A stretch of DNA of 64,000 bases, from the NCBI GenBank assembly GCA_035532475.1, contig DATKQY010000064.1:7905-71904 (forward strand). Direction: 5' to 3'. The notes under the pieces are model-generated. The model made no database searches. It worked only from the letters and a program-made list of their open reading frames with translations, and was not told where the DNA came from. Source of the DNA: DATKQY01 sp035532475. Lineage in GTDB: Bacteria > Actinomycetota > Acidimicrobiia > Acidimicrobiales > Bog-793. Position numbers and translations under genes: made by a program. Below are positions 8,010-16,997 of this stretch, one piece after another (the stretch's first letter is position 1; each line of letters opens with the position of its first letter).

Positions 8010-9923
8010 TCAGTCGTGGCGAAGCCGGCGCAGCCTCCGCTTGAGGTGGGACGCGTGCGCCCGGCTCCGGTGGCTCGTGTCCACCCGGTGCCCCTTGATG
8101 CGGTCCTGGTGCGTCATCCCTTCGGTCCAGGGCTGGGACGCCGAAAGGTTCACCGCCGAGTTGATGAGCGAGATGTGCGAGAACGCCTGGGGGAAGTTGC
8201 CGACCAGACGCTTGGCGACCGGGTCGTACTCCTCGGAGAGCAGCCCGAGATCGTTGCGCAACGAGACGAGACGCTCGAACATGGCGACGGCGTCGTCGTG
8301 TCGGCCGATCAGCTGCAGGTTGTCGACGAACCAGAACGAGCAGGCGAGAAAGGCGCCCTCTCGTCCTTCCAGCCCGTCGACGTGCCCGGCGTTCTCAGCG
8401 TCGTAACGGAGGACGAACCCGTCCTCGGTGAGGTCGCGCTCGATTGCGTTCACCGTGCCGACGACCCTCGGGTCCTTCGGCGGGAGGAAGCCGACGAGCG
8501 GGACCATGAGCACGCTTGCGTCGAGCTCACGCGAGCCGTAGTACTGCGTGAAGGTCTGGCGCTCGGCGTCGTAGCCCTTCTCGAGCACCTCGGCGTGGAT
8601 CTCCGCACGGACCTGGCGCCAGCGATCCACCGGGCCCTCGAGGCCGAACTCCTCGACGTCGCGCACGGCCCGGTCCATCGCCACCCACGCCATGACCTTC
8701 GAGTGGGTGAAGTTGCGCCGCGGGCCGCGCACCTCCCAGATGCCGTCGTCGGGCTGGCGCCAGCCGTCCTCGAGGAACTCCAGCAGCGTCTGCTCGAGCG
8801 GCCAGGCCGGGCCGGGGTCCATCCCGCCGCGGCGCGACTCGTGCAGCGCCGACATGACCTCCCCGTAGACGTCGAGCTGGAACTGGCCGGCCGCCGCGTT
8901 GCCGATCCGGACCGGGCGCGAGCCTTCGTAGCCACCGAGCCATTCGAGCTCGCGCTCGGACAGGTTCCGCTCACCGGCGGGGCCGTACATGATCTGCAGC
9001 TTCGACGGCTCCCCTGCCACCGCGCGCAGCAGCCAGTCCCGCCAGGCCACCGCCTCCTCGTAGTAGCCGGCGACCATCAACGCGCTCAGTGTCAAGGTGG
9101 CGTCGCGAAGCCAGCAGAAGCGGTAGTCCCAGTTGCGCACGCCGCCGAGCGTCTCGGGCAGCGCCGACGTCGCGGCGGCGACGATGCCGCCGGTGGGCGC
9201 GTACGTCAGCGCCTTCAAGGTGATCACCGAGCGCATGATGGCGTCGCGCCACGGACCGTCCGGCGCCACCGCGAGCGACGACCAGTCCTCCCACCACTTG
9301 GTGGTGTCGTCGACGCCGTAGTGGCCGTCGAGCGGGCGCGGCGGCTGGAGGTGCGACGGGTACCAGGCGAGGACGAACGGCACCCGCTGCCCCTCGGAGA
9401 CGACGAACTCGGCGACCGTCGTCATCTCCTCGCCGCGGGCGTGCACCGGCGTCCAAAGCGCGAGGGCGTCAGGCCCGGCGGTCGCCGTGAGCAGGCCGTC
9501 GCGCCGGCGCACCCACGGGACGATGTTGCCGTAGCCGAAGCGGATGCTCAGGTCCATCCGCATCTCGACCCGCCCGGAGACGCACTCGACGAGCCGCACC
9601 ACCTCGGGGGTGTCCTCGCGCACCGGCATGCAGTCCGTGACGCGCACGGTTCCCGACGCCACGCTGAACTCCGTCTCGAGCACGAGCGTGTCGTCGCGGT
9701 AGCGACGCCGCGTCGCCATGAGCGGCGGCCCGTGGCCGGGCCGCGGGCTCTCCGCGGGCGCGAGCCTCCAGTAGCCGTTCGACTCGTCCCCGACGAGACG
9801 GGCGAAGCAGGCCTCTGAGTCGAAGCGGGGCAGGCACAGCCAGTCGATGGACCCGTCACGCCCGACGATGGCCGCGGTGTGGGTGTCGCCGATGACTCCG
9901 TAGTCCTCGATCTGCAATGCCAC
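8010..9923 (-). CDS. Glycoside hydrolase family 15 protein (glucoamylase or trehalase)
   Basis: 637-residue GH15 protein. The N-terminal beta-rich domain starts IEDYGVIGDTHTAAIVGRDGSIDWLCLPRFDS, typical of the actinobacterial GH15 group that includes mycobacterial trehalase. The (alpha/alpha)6 catalytic domain shows NWDYRFCWLRDA, the LGGYEGSRPVRIGN segment and, near the C-terminus, LLSEEYDP, which carries the probable catalytic base. No signal peptide is seen, so it should be cytosolic and act on intracellular alpha-glucan, maltooligosaccharide or trehalose. GTG start. It is the first gene of an apparent operon with a glucose dehydrogenase 47 nt downstream and an MBL hydrolase after that. Confidence 0.88.
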   Translation of the reverse strand: MALQIEDYGVIGDTHTAAIVGRDGSIDWLCLPRFDSEACFARLVGDESNGYWRLAPAESPRPGHGPPLMATRRRYRDDTLVLETEFSVASGTVRVTDCMPVREDTPEVVRLVECVSGRVEMRMDLSIRFGYGNIVPWVRRRDGLLTATAGPDALALWTPVHARGEEMTTVAEFVVSEGQRVPFVLAWYPSHLQPPRPLDGHYGVDDTTKWWEDWSSLAVAPDGPWRDAIMRSVITLKALTYAPTGGIVAAATSALPETLGGVRNWDYRFCWLRDATLTLSALMVAGYYEEAVAWRDWLLRAVAGEPSKLQIMYGPAGERNLSERELEWLGGYEGSRPVRIGNAAAGQFQLDVYGEVMSALHESRRGGMDPGPAWPLEQTLLEFLEDGWRQPDDGIWEVRGPRRNFTHSKVMAWVAMDRAVRDVEEFGLEGPVDRWRQVRAEIHAEVLEKGYDAERQTFTQYYGSRELDASVLMVPLVGFLPPKDPRVVGTVNAIERDLTEDGFVLRYDAENAGHVDGLEGREGAFLACSFWFVDNLQLIGRHDDAVAMFERLVSLRNDLGLLSEEYDPVAKRLVGNFPQAFSHISLINSAVNLSASQPWTEGMTHQDRIKGHRVDTSHRSRAHASHLKRRLRRLRHD

Positions 9924-9996
9924 GGGCCCATCATTGCCGACCCGGTGCGCGCCGTGCCCCCGCGGCCGCCGCGTGCGGCCGCCCGCTGCGTGCGCG

Positions 9997-11169
9997 TCAG
10001 CCCGTGCAGCCGTCGGTGCCGGTGGCGACCGGGTGCGCCTCCGCCCGGTGGAGGCGTTGGACGACGCCCGGCGAGGCCAGCGCGTAGCCGATGTCCGGAT
10101 TCGAGGCCGAGCGCGAGAAGACCACCCCGATGACCTCGCCGCCCGGCGTGACCAGGGGACCGCCCGAGTTGCCCGGCCGCACGACCGCCTGGAGCGAGTA
10201 CACGGTGCGGATGGTCAACGCGTTGCCATAGATGTCGCGCCCTTCGGCGTCGAAGCGGGCGAAGATCCCGGCGCGGTCGGAGGTGAAGTTGCCGCCTCCG
10301 GGGTAGCCGAGGACGACGGCCGCCGTCCCGCGCTCGACGAAGTTGGGATCGATCCTGAGCGGCGGGACCCCGAGGGCGGGCGTCTGCAGGATCGCGAGGT
10401 CAAAGCGCGGGTCGAAGAAGACGGGCACGGCGCGCAGCACCCGGCCGTCGGGCAGGTCGACCGAGATGTCCGAGGTTCCTGCCACGACGTGAGCGTTCGT
10501 CACGACGAGGTCCGGGGACGCGACGAAGCCCGAGCCCTCCTGCTCCTGGCCGCAGCCGATCGCGACGACCTTCACCGTCGCCCCGCCCGCCCGCGCGACG
10601 GCGCTTTGCAGCTGGGCGGCGGAGGGGAGCGACACCGGGCCGTCGTTCTCCGGGAGGATGTTCACGAGCACCTGGGGGAAGCCGCTCGTCGACAGGTAGC
10701 GCTGCACCGCGGCGAAGGCGTCGGGGACGGGCGGCAGCACCGCCTCGACGCCGCGGATGATCCTCGAGTCGGCGATCTGGCGCGAGACGGCGGGGAACGC
10801 GCTGTTCACGAGGATCGACGCGAACAGCCAGCAGACGACGAGCGTGCCCGCGATCGCGATGAGCGCCCCGCCCGCCGCGTCGAGCGGGCCGAAGCGGAAC
10901 TGGCGCAGCACCCGCCAGGCGCGCACGCCGAGCTGACGACCCAGCCCGGCGACGAGCGTCGCCGGGACCATCAAGAGCACCAGCGCGACGAAGGTCTTCA
11001 GGAGCTGGCCGTGCACGTGCGGCTCGACGAGGGCGACGAGGACGGCGCCGAACACCAGGCCGAGGAGGAAGCCGCAGAAGGAGACCAGCTGGATCGCCGC
11101 GCCGAGCCGCAGACCGCGGGTCGCGGCGAGCACCACGAGCAGGACGACCACAACGTCGAGGACGTCCAC
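9997..11169 (-). CDS. marP: MarP-like membrane serine protease (CvpA domain plus trypsin-like protease)
   Basis: 390 residues. The first 150 residues hold four hydrophobic segments of the CvpA/colicin V production family; the rest is a chymotrypsin-fold protease. Catalytic triad: His in VTNAHVV, Asp in DPRFDLAIL, Ser in RPGNSGGPL. A cysteine at the start of the protease domain (AIGCGQEQ) and one at the C-terminus (TDGCTG) correspond to the disulfide pair of mycobacterial MarP (Rv3671c), a periplasmic acid-resistance protease. The GTG start at 11169 directly abuts the pyrE stop codon, so translation is likely coupled to pyrE. Confidence 0.87.
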   Translation of the reverse strand: MDVLDVVVVLLVVLAATRGLRLGAAIQLVSFCGFLLGLVFGAVLVALVEPHVHGQLLKTFVALVLLMVPATLVAGLGRQLGVRAWRVLRQFRFGPLDAAGGALIAIAGTLVVCWLFASILVNSAFPAVSRQIADSRIIRGVEAVLPPVPDAFAAVQRYLSTSGFPQVLVNILPENDGPVSLPSAAQLQSAVARAGGATVKVVAIGCGQEQEGSGFVASPDLVVTNAHVVAGTSDISVDLPDGRVLRAVPVFFDPRFDLAILQTPALGVPPLRIDPNFVERGTAAVVLGYPGGGNFTSDRAGIFARFDAEGRDIYGNALTIRTVYSLQAVVRPGNSGGPLVTPGGEVIGVVFSRSASNPDIGYALASPGVVQRLHRAEAHPVATGTDGCTG

Positions 11170-11877
11170 CTATCCGGGGTCGCCCCCCCGGTCCCCACCG
11201 TCGCCGGGGGCACGGCCGTCGCCGGCGTGCCCGGCGGCGACGGCCGTGCCGGGCCCCTCGGCGGGCGGGGAGCCGATCGGCTCGATGCCGAGGTCGTGGT
11301 AGGTGAGGATCGGTGAGTAGCGGATTCCCATCGCGCGAAAGCGCGCCGCGGCGGCGTCCCCCCGGTCGAGGAGGGTGCAGGCCAGCACGACCGTGGCGCC
11401 TGCGTCGAGCACGACCTCGAGGGCCTCGAGGATCGACCGGCCCGTCGAGATCGTGTCCTCGAACAGCAGCACCCGCACTCCCGGGCCGACCTCGCCGCCT
11501 TCGATCCGCTGGCGCGTCCCGTGCTGCTTCTCCGTCTTTCGGACCGAGAACCACGCCCGGCCCGACAGCAGGGCCACGGCATGGGCGACCGGGTCGGCGC
11601 CCATCGTCATCCCCCCGACGACGTCGAAGTCGACACCGAGGGAGGCGGCGTGGGCGATGACGGCCTCGGCGCCGAGGCGGAGGTCGGCGCCGAGCGCCAC
11701 GCAGCGCCGCAGATCCACGTAGTCGCGGCTCGTCCCGCCCGAGGAGAGCTGGAAGGGCTCGGCACGGCGCGTGTAGCCGCGGTCGAGGACGAGTCCGAGG
11801 AGACGGGCGCGCAGCGTGCCGGCATCCGTCGGAGGCGGCACGGGACCGTCGTGCTCGGGCGTGGTCGTTCCGGCCAT
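11170..11877 (-). CDS. pyrE: Orotate phosphoribosyltransferase
   Basis: Transfers phosphoribose from PRPP to orotate in de novo pyrimidine synthesis. The PRPP-binding motif VLLFEDTISTGRS is clear, as are FQLSSGGTSRDYVDLRR near the N-terminus, GMTMGADPVAHAVA and VRKTEKQHGTRQRIEG (flexible catalytic loop with Lys residues). At 235 residues it is longer than usual because of a Gly/Asp-rich C-terminal tail of about 30 residues. ATG start; TACACT about 11 nt upstream could be a -10 box. The next gene starts at the base after its stop. Confidence 0.92.
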   Translation of the reverse strand: MAGTTTPEHDGPVPPPTDAGTLRARLLGLVLDRGYTRRAEPFQLSSGGTSRDYVDLRRCVALGADLRLGAEAVIAHAASLGVDFDVVGGMTMGADPVAHAVALLSGRAWFSVRKTEKQHGTRQRIEGGEVGPGVRVLLFEDTISTGRSILEALEVVLDAGATVVLACTLLDRGDAAAARFRAMGIRYSPILTYHDLGIEPIGSPPAEGPGTAVAAGHAGDGRAPGDGGDRGGDPG

Positions 11878-11941
11878 GGGTCGACGCGAGTGTAGGGCCG
11901 GGCGGCGCGCCAGGGGCGGTGCCGCGCCGACGGCCGGCGGT

Positions 11942-12700
11942 CTAGCGGCGGTCGTTGAAGCGGTAGCCGACGCCGCGGATCGTCACGATGTGCGTCGGCT
12001 CGTCCGGGTCCGGCTCGATCCGGGAGCGCAGCCGCCCGACGAGCGTGGCGACGATGCGGGGGTCGCCCTCGTAGTCGAGCCCCCAGACGCGCTCGAGGAG
12101 CGCCTCGCGGGTGACGACGCGCCCGGCGTGCACCAGGAGCTCGCGCAGCAGCTGGAACTCCCGCAACGGGAGCTCCACCTCGACGTCGCGGACGAAGACC
12201 TCGTGGCGCTCGGGGTCGAGGACCACGTCGCCGACGCGCAGCACGCCGTCGCCGACGGACGGCGAGCGGTACGCCCCCTCGTGGCCGACCGTCGCCTCGG
12301 CGGGGACGCGCCGGCGCCGCAGCAGCGCGCCGATGCGCGCGACGAGCTCGCGCATTCGGTACGGCTTCGGAACGTAGTCGTCGGCCCCGACCTCGATGCC
12401 GACGACGACGTCGAGCTCCTCGCCGCGCGAGCTCACCATGATGATCGGGGTGTCGACGCCGCGCGAGCGGAGCTCACGGCAGATCTCGATGCCCGAGGTC
12501 CCGGGCAGCATCACGTCGAGGAGGATCACGTCCGGGCGGATCCGGTCGTAGGCGTCCACGGCGTCGCGACCGTCGCGCACGGCGGTGACGGCGAGCCCCT
12601 CGCGTTCGAGGCCGATCGTGAGCGCGAGGAGGTGCGACTCGTCGTCTTCGACGACGAGGACCCTAGGCCACTCCGACCGCTCGCTCTTCGTCAACGCCAT
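11942..12700 (-). CDS. OmpR/PhoB-family response regulator
   Basis: 252-residue two-component regulator. Receiver domain with acidic pocket VVEDDESH, phospho-acceptor Asp in DVILLDVMLPG, and Lys in DDYVPKPYRMRELVARI; then a winged-helix DNA-binding domain with LPLREFQLLRELLVHAGRVV, RVWGLDYEGDPRIV and IRGVGYRFNDRR. The ATG at 12700 is preceded by AGGTGG. No histidine kinase lies next to it, so its partner must be elsewhere. Overall it looks RegX3/MtrA-like, but I cannot assign a specific regulon. Confidence 0.88.
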   Translation of the reverse strand: MALTKSERSEWPRVLVVEDDESHLLALTIGLEREGLAVTAVRDGRDAVDAYDRIRPDVILLDVMLPGTSGIEICRELRSRGVDTPIIMVSSRGEELDVVVGIEVGADDYVPKPYRMRELVARIGALLRRRRVPAEATVGHEGAYRSPSVGDGVLRVGDVVLDPERHEVFVRDVEVELPLREFQLLRELLVHAGRVVTREALLERVWGLDYEGDPRIVATLVGRLRSRIEPDPDEPTHIVTIRGVGYRFNDRR

Positions 12701-12956
12701 TCGGCCACCTGAGGCTCGCATCCAGGGCGAGGAGCGCCCTCTCCGATGGTGGCGGCAGCCGATGACGCGACTGCGAGGGGACGGTGAACGGCACATGACG
12801 GAGGGACGAATTCTCGGGAACGACTTCGCGGCGCGGAATCCCCCGCCCACCGGCTCGCCTCCGGGCCGTACGCGCCGCGCCGCCGGTCGCGTGGCACCGG
12901 ATCGACTATGAACGCGCGGACGCGTGCCGGCGTCCCGCGCGACTGGAGGAGGGGCG

Positions 12957-14198
12957 GTGCACGCCGTCGTCAGCATCGGGCTGCTCATTGTCGCCGTCGC
13001 CGGCCTGCTCACGCCGCGGCTGCGCCAGGTGCAGTGGCTCGTCCCGGTGGTGCTCGCCGGCGTCGCCGTGGCGGGCGGCATCGCCTCGGCGGCCGTCGCC
13101 TGGGACGCCGTCCGACCCCTGCTCGCCCCGCTCGCGTTCGTGCTGCTGGCCGTGCCGATGGCGGTGATGCTCGACCGCTACGGCCTGTTCGAGGAGCTCG
13201 CCCAGGTCGTGGCCGGCGGCCGGCGCTACCTCGGGGGCCTGTGGGTACTCGCGGCGCTCGTCACCGCCTTGTTGAACCTCGACGCGGCGGTGGTGCTCCT
13301 GTCGCCGCTCTACGTGCGCATCGCCGAGCGCCGGGAGGCGTCGCGGCTCGCGCTCGCGCTCCAGCCCGCCCTGCTCTCCGGGCTCGCCTCCTCGGCGCTG
13401 CCGATCTCGAACCTCACGAACCTCATCGCCGTCGGCCGCCTGCACCTGTCGACGTGGGGGTTCGTCGAGCACCTCGGGCTGCCGACGGCGGTGGCGAGCG
13501 GGGTCGGCTGGCTCGCGTACCGCGCGAGCCTCGGCCGCATCGTCGCCGCCGAGGCGGCGATCGTCGAGCGCGCGCCCGAGCTCGGCAGGGAGGCGCCGCG
13601 CGAGCCGGCGCGGCCCCGGAGCCGCACCATTCTCGTCGGCGGCGTCTTCGTCATCGTGGTCGTCGCCGGCTTCCTCGTGCTCCCGAGCTTCGGGGGAGCG
13701 CCGTGGGAGGTCGCCGGGGCGGGCGACCTCGTGCTCGCGGTGCTCACGAGGTCCGTGCCGTGGCGGGTGGCCCCGCTCGACAGCGCGGGCACCGTACTCG
13801 GCCTCGGCGTGCTCGCGAGCGCCGCGGCGCGACACTTGCCGGTCGCGCACCTGCTGCACGGCTCGACGCCGCTCGACACGCTCGGGGTGAGCGCGCTCTC
13901 GGCGGGCGTGGCCAACGCGGTGAACAACCTCCCTGCGGTGCTCGTGGCACTCCCCGGACTCGGCCACGGGCCGTCGTGGGGCGCTTGGGCGGTGCTGCTC
14001 GGCACGAACGTCGGCCCGCTGCTCGTGCCGAGCGGCTCGCTGGCCGTCCTGTTGTGGCTGGCGACGGTGCGCCGGCTCGGCCTGGAGGTGCACGACCGGG
14101 ACTACCTCCGCCTCGGATGGCGCATCGGCCTCCCCTCGTTCGCGGCCGGGCTGGGCGCGCTCGTGCTCGTCCGCCTCGCGCTCGGGGCGTCGCACTAA
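12957..14198 (+). CDS. ArsB/SLC13-like membrane permease
   Basis: Polytopic membrane protein of 413 residues with about 10-11 hydrophobic helices. The pattern is that of the ArsB/NhaD ion transporter superfamily: LNLDAAVVLLSPL, PISNLTNLIAVG in the first half and ANAVNNLPAVLVALPG with LGTNVGPLLVPSGS in the second half, the two pseudo-symmetric Asn-rich hairpins. GTG start chosen because GGAGGAGGGG lies just upstream; an earlier possible start would add 11 non-hydrophobic residues. Arsenite/antimonite export is one option, but no ars genes are adjacent, so the substrate is unknown. Confidence 0.78.
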   Translation: MHAVVSIGLLIVAVAGLLTPRLRQVQWLVPVVLAGVAVAGGIASAAVAWDAVRPLLAPLAFVLLAVPMAVMLDRYGLFEELAQVVAGGRRYLGGLWVLAALVTALLNLDAAVVLLSPLYVRIAERREASRLALALQPALLSGLASSALPISNLTNLIAVGRLHLSTWGFVEHLGLPTAVASGVGWLAYRASLGRIVAAEAAIVERAPELGREAPREPARPRSRTILVGGVFVIVVVAGFLVLPSFGGAPWEVAGAGDLVLAVLTRSVPWRVAPLDSAGTVLGLGVLASAAARHLPVAHLLHGSTPLDTLGVSALSAGVANAVNNLPAVLVALPGLGHGPSWGAWAVLLGTNVGPLLVPSGSLAVLLWLATVRRLGLEVHDRDYLRLGWRIGLPSFAAGLGALVLVRLALGASH

Positions 14199-14201
14199 CC
14201 T
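14196..14201 (+). promoter_or_regulatory. -10 element (TAACCT) for a leaderless start at 14209
   Basis: TAACCT ends 7 nt before the GTG of the VIT1-like gene and overlaps the stop codon of the preceding permease. The spacing puts transcription start at or next to the first base of the start codon, and no Shine-Dalgarno sequence is present. Confidence 0.6.
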
Positions 14202-14208
14202 CGTCGGC

Positions 14209-14994
14209 GTGGCGGCAGAACCCTCCGGGCGGAGCACGACGGCGCGGCGCCGCACGACTGCCCGCCGCGGGCACCACAACGACCTCGAGCTGCACGCCCC
14301 GGACCACACGCACCGGGACCTGCGGGGCGGGGGGCTGCGCGCCGCGGTCTTCGGCGTGAGCGACGGGCTCGTGTCCAACGTCTCGCTCGTCCTCGGCACC
14401 GCGGGCGCCCATCCCGGTGCCGGCGTCGTCCGGCTGGCGGGCCTCGCCGGGCTGCTCGGCGGCTCGTTCTCGATGGCCGCCGGCGAGTACATCTCGATGC
14501 AGGCCCAGCGCGAGGCATTCGAGCGCGAGCTCGACATCGAGCGTGAGGAGATCCGCCGCCGGCCCGAGAGCGAGCGCCGCGAGCTCGAACGGATCTACGA
14601 GCGGCGGGGGATCACCCCTGACGTGGCGTCCCAGCTCGCGGGCGAGCTCATGGCCGACCCGGACATCGCGTTACAGACCCACGCCAGGGAGGAGCTCGGC
14701 CTCGACCCGGAAGCCCTCGGATCGCCGGTGCAGGCCGCGCTCGCCTCGTTCGTCTCATTCGCGCTCGGCGCCTTCCTCCCCCTCGTGCCGTTCCTCGGCG
14801 GGTCCTCGGACGCGAGGTCGATCATCACCGCCGTCATCATCGCCGGCGTGGCGGCGCTCGCCATCGGCACGGCGCTGTCGTTCGTGACCGCCCGCTCCTG
14901 GCGCTTCTCGGCGCTGCGCCAGCTCGCCATCTGCGCGATCGCCGGCGCGGTCACCTACGGCATCGGCTCGGCGATCGGGGTCGCGAGCGGTTGA
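14209..14994 (+). CDS. VIT1/CCC1 family metal transporter
   Basis: 261-residue membrane protein of the vacuolar iron transporter family. The cytosolic N-terminus is Arg/His-rich, followed by the family signature FGVSDGLVSNVSLVLGTAGA and GSFSMAAGEYISMQAQRE in helices 1 and 2. A charged cytosolic segment (ERELDIEREEIRRRPESER) corresponds to the metal-binding domain region of VIT1, and three further hydrophobic helices complete the protein. The likely role is Fe2+ or Mn2+ transport across the inner membrane. GTG start with a leaderless-type TAACCT 7 nt upstream. Confidence 0.83.
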   Translation: MAAEPSGRSTTARRRTTARRGHHNDLELHAPDHTHRDLRGGGLRAAVFGVSDGLVSNVSLVLGTAGAHPGAGVVRLAGLAGLLGGSFSMAAGEYISMQAQREAFERELDIEREEIRRRPESERRELERIYERRGITPDVASQLAGELMADPDIALQTHAREELGLDPEALGSPVQAALASFVSFALGAFLPLVPFLGGSSDARSIITAVIIAGVAALAIGTALSFVTARSWRFSALRQLAICAIAGAVTYGIGSAIGVASG

Positions 14995-15055
14995 GGCGCG
15001 CCGGGCCCCCACCCTCCTCGCCGACCCGGGGCCGGGTCCGCCCGGGTGCCGTCCG

Positions 15056-15580
15056 GTGAGCGCATCCGGGGGCCGGACGGTCCACCTCGTGCGCCATGCC
15101 CACGCCCTCCCCCGGGGCTCCTGGCCGGGTCCCGACCGCGCCCGGCGGCTGAGCCCGCGCGGCGAGCGCCAGGCCGAGGCGATCGGCGAGCGCCTCGTCG
15201 CCGTGGCACCCGCGGCGATCGTCTCCAGCCCCGCGGAGCGGTGCCTGGCGACGGTCGCGCCGCTTGCCGCGCTGACGGGCCTGGCGCTCGAGGAGACCGC
15301 GCCCCTCGAGGAGGGCGGCGACCCCGCGGTGGCGCTCGCCGACCTCGTGCGGCGCGCCGAGAAGCTCGCGCCGGGCCAGTCGCTCGTCGCCTGCAGCCAC
15401 GGCGACGTCATCCACGGGATCCTCGAGGCGCTCGAGCCCGCCGGGGTGGTGGCGACGTCGGCGGCCGGCGTTCCGAAGGCCAGCACCTGGGAGCTCGCGG
15501 TTATGGACGGCTGGGTCTGCGGCGCTCGGTTCGTGGCCGCCCCGGCGCCCGGCGGCTCAGGCCTCGATCGGCAGGCCTGA
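15056..15580 (+). CDS. SixA-like histidine phosphatase
   Basis: 174 residues, histidine phosphatase (phosphoglycerate mutase-like) superfamily. The catalytic phospho-histidine motif is VHLVRHAHA, with SPRGERQAEAIGERL, the SSPAERCLAT arginine motif and the second histidine in ACSHGDVIHGIL. Size and the RHAHA variant are close to SixA and related small phosphatases; the substrate is unknown. GTG start. Its last 24 nt overlap the 3' end of the oppositely oriented MBL-rhodanese gene. Confidence 0.78.
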   Translation: MSASGGRTVHLVRHAHALPRGSWPGPDRARRLSPRGERQAEAIGERLVAVAPAAIVSSPAERCLATVAPLAALTGLALEETAPLEEGGDPAVALADLVRRAEKLAPGQSLVACSHGDVIHGILEALEPAGVVATSAAGVPKASTWELAVMDGWVCGARFVAAPAPGGSGLDRQA

Positions 15581-16924
15581 GCAGAGGGCGTTCTGCCAGT
15601 CGTCGTCGACGAGGACGACTTCCCTGCCGGCCCGGTGGAGCAGGCTCGCCGCGACCGATGCCCGGTAGCTGCTCGCGCAGTGCGTCCAGACGGTCCCGGC
15701 CGGGACCTCGGCCAGGCGCGCGGGCAGGTCGACGACGAAGATGTTCTTCGCGCCGGCGACGTGGCCGGCGCGCCACTCGTCCTCGCGCCGCACGTCGAGC
15801 ACGACGGGGCGGGGTTCCTCGCGCATCGCCCGCGCCAGCCCGGCGAAGTCGGTGACGGGGTAGGCGGCGACCGGCACACCGCTCGCCCCGGCGAGACGCG
15901 CGGTGTCGCCGGCCGCGCCCCCCGCGAGGTGGTCGATACCGATGCGCGCGAGGTCGCGCGCCGCGCGCGCGACCTCCTCGGCCGACGCACCGACGAGAGT
16001 GACCGGCTTCCCGCGGGGGATCACCCAGCCGATGTAGGTCGTGAACTGCTCGGAGTGCTCGAAACCGACCGTGCCGGCCAGGTGCGAGCGGGCGAAGGCG
16101 CGGCGCGCCCGCAGGTCGACGACCCATTCGCCGGCCTCGATGCGGCGTCGGAGCTCGTCCGGGTCGACGGCCTCGGGCGGGTGGCGGGGGAAGGGGGCCG
16201 GACCCTGGCGGTTCGCGGGGGCCATCGCGGCGTAGTAGCGGGGGTAGGCGGTCAGCCCCGTGAGGAGACGGGAGACGAACTCGCCCTCGTCCTCGACGAC
16301 GAGCGCCAGGTTCCGCGAGCGCTCGTCCTCGATCGTGGCGCTCGCCGACGGCGAGGGCGGGGAGGACGAGCAGAAGCTGCCGAAGCCGTGGGTCGGCAGC
16401 ACCGCCACGTCGCCCGGGAGCTCGCGGGCTAGCCCGCGCACCGACCGGTACTGGGCACGGGTGAGCTCGTCGGTCAGGGCCTCGGAGACGAGGTCGGTTC
16501 GCCCCACGGTCCCGAACAGCATCGAGCCGCCGGTCAGCACGGCGCACGCGACGCCGTCCTCGGCCACGACGTAGGCGAGATGGTTCGGCGTATGGCCCGG
16601 CGTCGCGCGCGCCGACACCGTCAGGCGACCGGCGGTGATCTCGTCGCCGGGCGACACCGGGTGGCGGGCGAACGCGACGTCCTCGTCGGCCGCGACGAGG
16701 TAGTCGGCGCCGGTCAGGCGCGAGAGCTCGAGGCCGCCCGAGACGTAGTCGTTGTGCATGTGGGTCTCGGCGACGAGCGCGATCTCGACGCCCGCCGCCT
16801 TTGCCGCCTCGAGCACGCGCTCGACGTCGCGCTGGGGGTCGACGACGACCCCGGTCGAGCCGTCGTGGACGAGGTACGAGCGGTCTCCGAGCTCCGGCGT
16901 CGCGATGGTGACGATCGCTGGCAC
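15557..16924 (-). CDS. MBL-fold hydrolase fused to two rhodanese domains (persulfide dioxygenase-like)
   Basis: 455 residues. Residues 1-230 are an MBL domain of the ETHE1/persulfide-dioxygenase type with THMHNDYVSGG in the metal site (Tyr in place of the usual final His, a variant common in MBL-rhodanese fusions), TPGHTPNHLAY and LPTHGFGSFC. Two rhodanese modules follow. The first (about 255-350) lacks a catalytic cysteine; the second (about 360-455) has VVLDVRREDEWRAGHVAGA and active-site loop CASSYR. The likely role is sulfide, persulfide or thiosulfate metabolism. GTG start, with TAGCGT 8 nt upstream and no Shine-Dalgarno. Confidence 0.83.
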   Translation of the reverse strand: MPAIVTIATPELGDRSYLVHDGSTGVVVDPQRDVERVLEAAKAAGVEIALVAETHMHNDYVSGGLELSRLTGADYLVAADEDVAFARHPVSPGDEITAGRLTVSARATPGHTPNHLAYVVAEDGVACAVLTGGSMLFGTVGRTDLVSEALTDELTRAQYRSVRGLARELPGDVAVLPTHGFGSFCSSSPPSPSASATIEDERSRNLALVVEDEGEFVSRLLTGLTAYPRYYAAMAPANRQGPAPFPRHPPEAVDPDELRRRIEAGEWVVDLRARRAFARSHLAGTVGFEHSEQFTTYIGWVIPRGKPVTLVGASAEEVARAARDLARIGIDHLAGGAAGDTARLAGASGVPVAAYPVTDFAGLARAMREEPRPVVLDVRREDEWRAGHVAGAKNIFVVDLPARLAEVPAGTVWTHCASSYRASVAASLLHRAGREVVLVDDDWQNALCSGLPIEA

Positions 16925-16932
16925 GCGCCCTG

Positions 16933-16938
16933 ACGCTA
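16933..16938 (-). promoter_or_regulatory. -10 element (TAGCGT) for the MBL-rhodanese gene
   Basis: TAGCGT on the minus strand ends 8 nt before the GTG at 16924, giving a leaderless or near-leaderless transcript. It is back to back with the plus-strand element at 16986. Confidence 0.5.
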
Positions 16939-16985
16939 GTTGCCCCGACGGTCGACGAGGGGTGAAGCGCGCGCGGCGGGCGCGC

Positions 16986-16991
16986 TAGCTT
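16986..16991 (+). promoter_or_regulatory. -10 element (TAGCTT) for a leaderless start at 16998
   Basis: TAGCTT ends 6 nt before the ATG of the S51-like peptidase gene. No Shine-Dalgarno sequence is present, so the mRNA probably starts at the ATG. Confidence 0.6.
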
Positions 16992-16997
16992 CGGCCC

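Noticed and set aside
12957..14994. Arsenic-resistance operon
   Set aside because: The ArsB-like permease has no arsC, arsR or acr3 neighbour; the next gene is a VIT1-like transporter.
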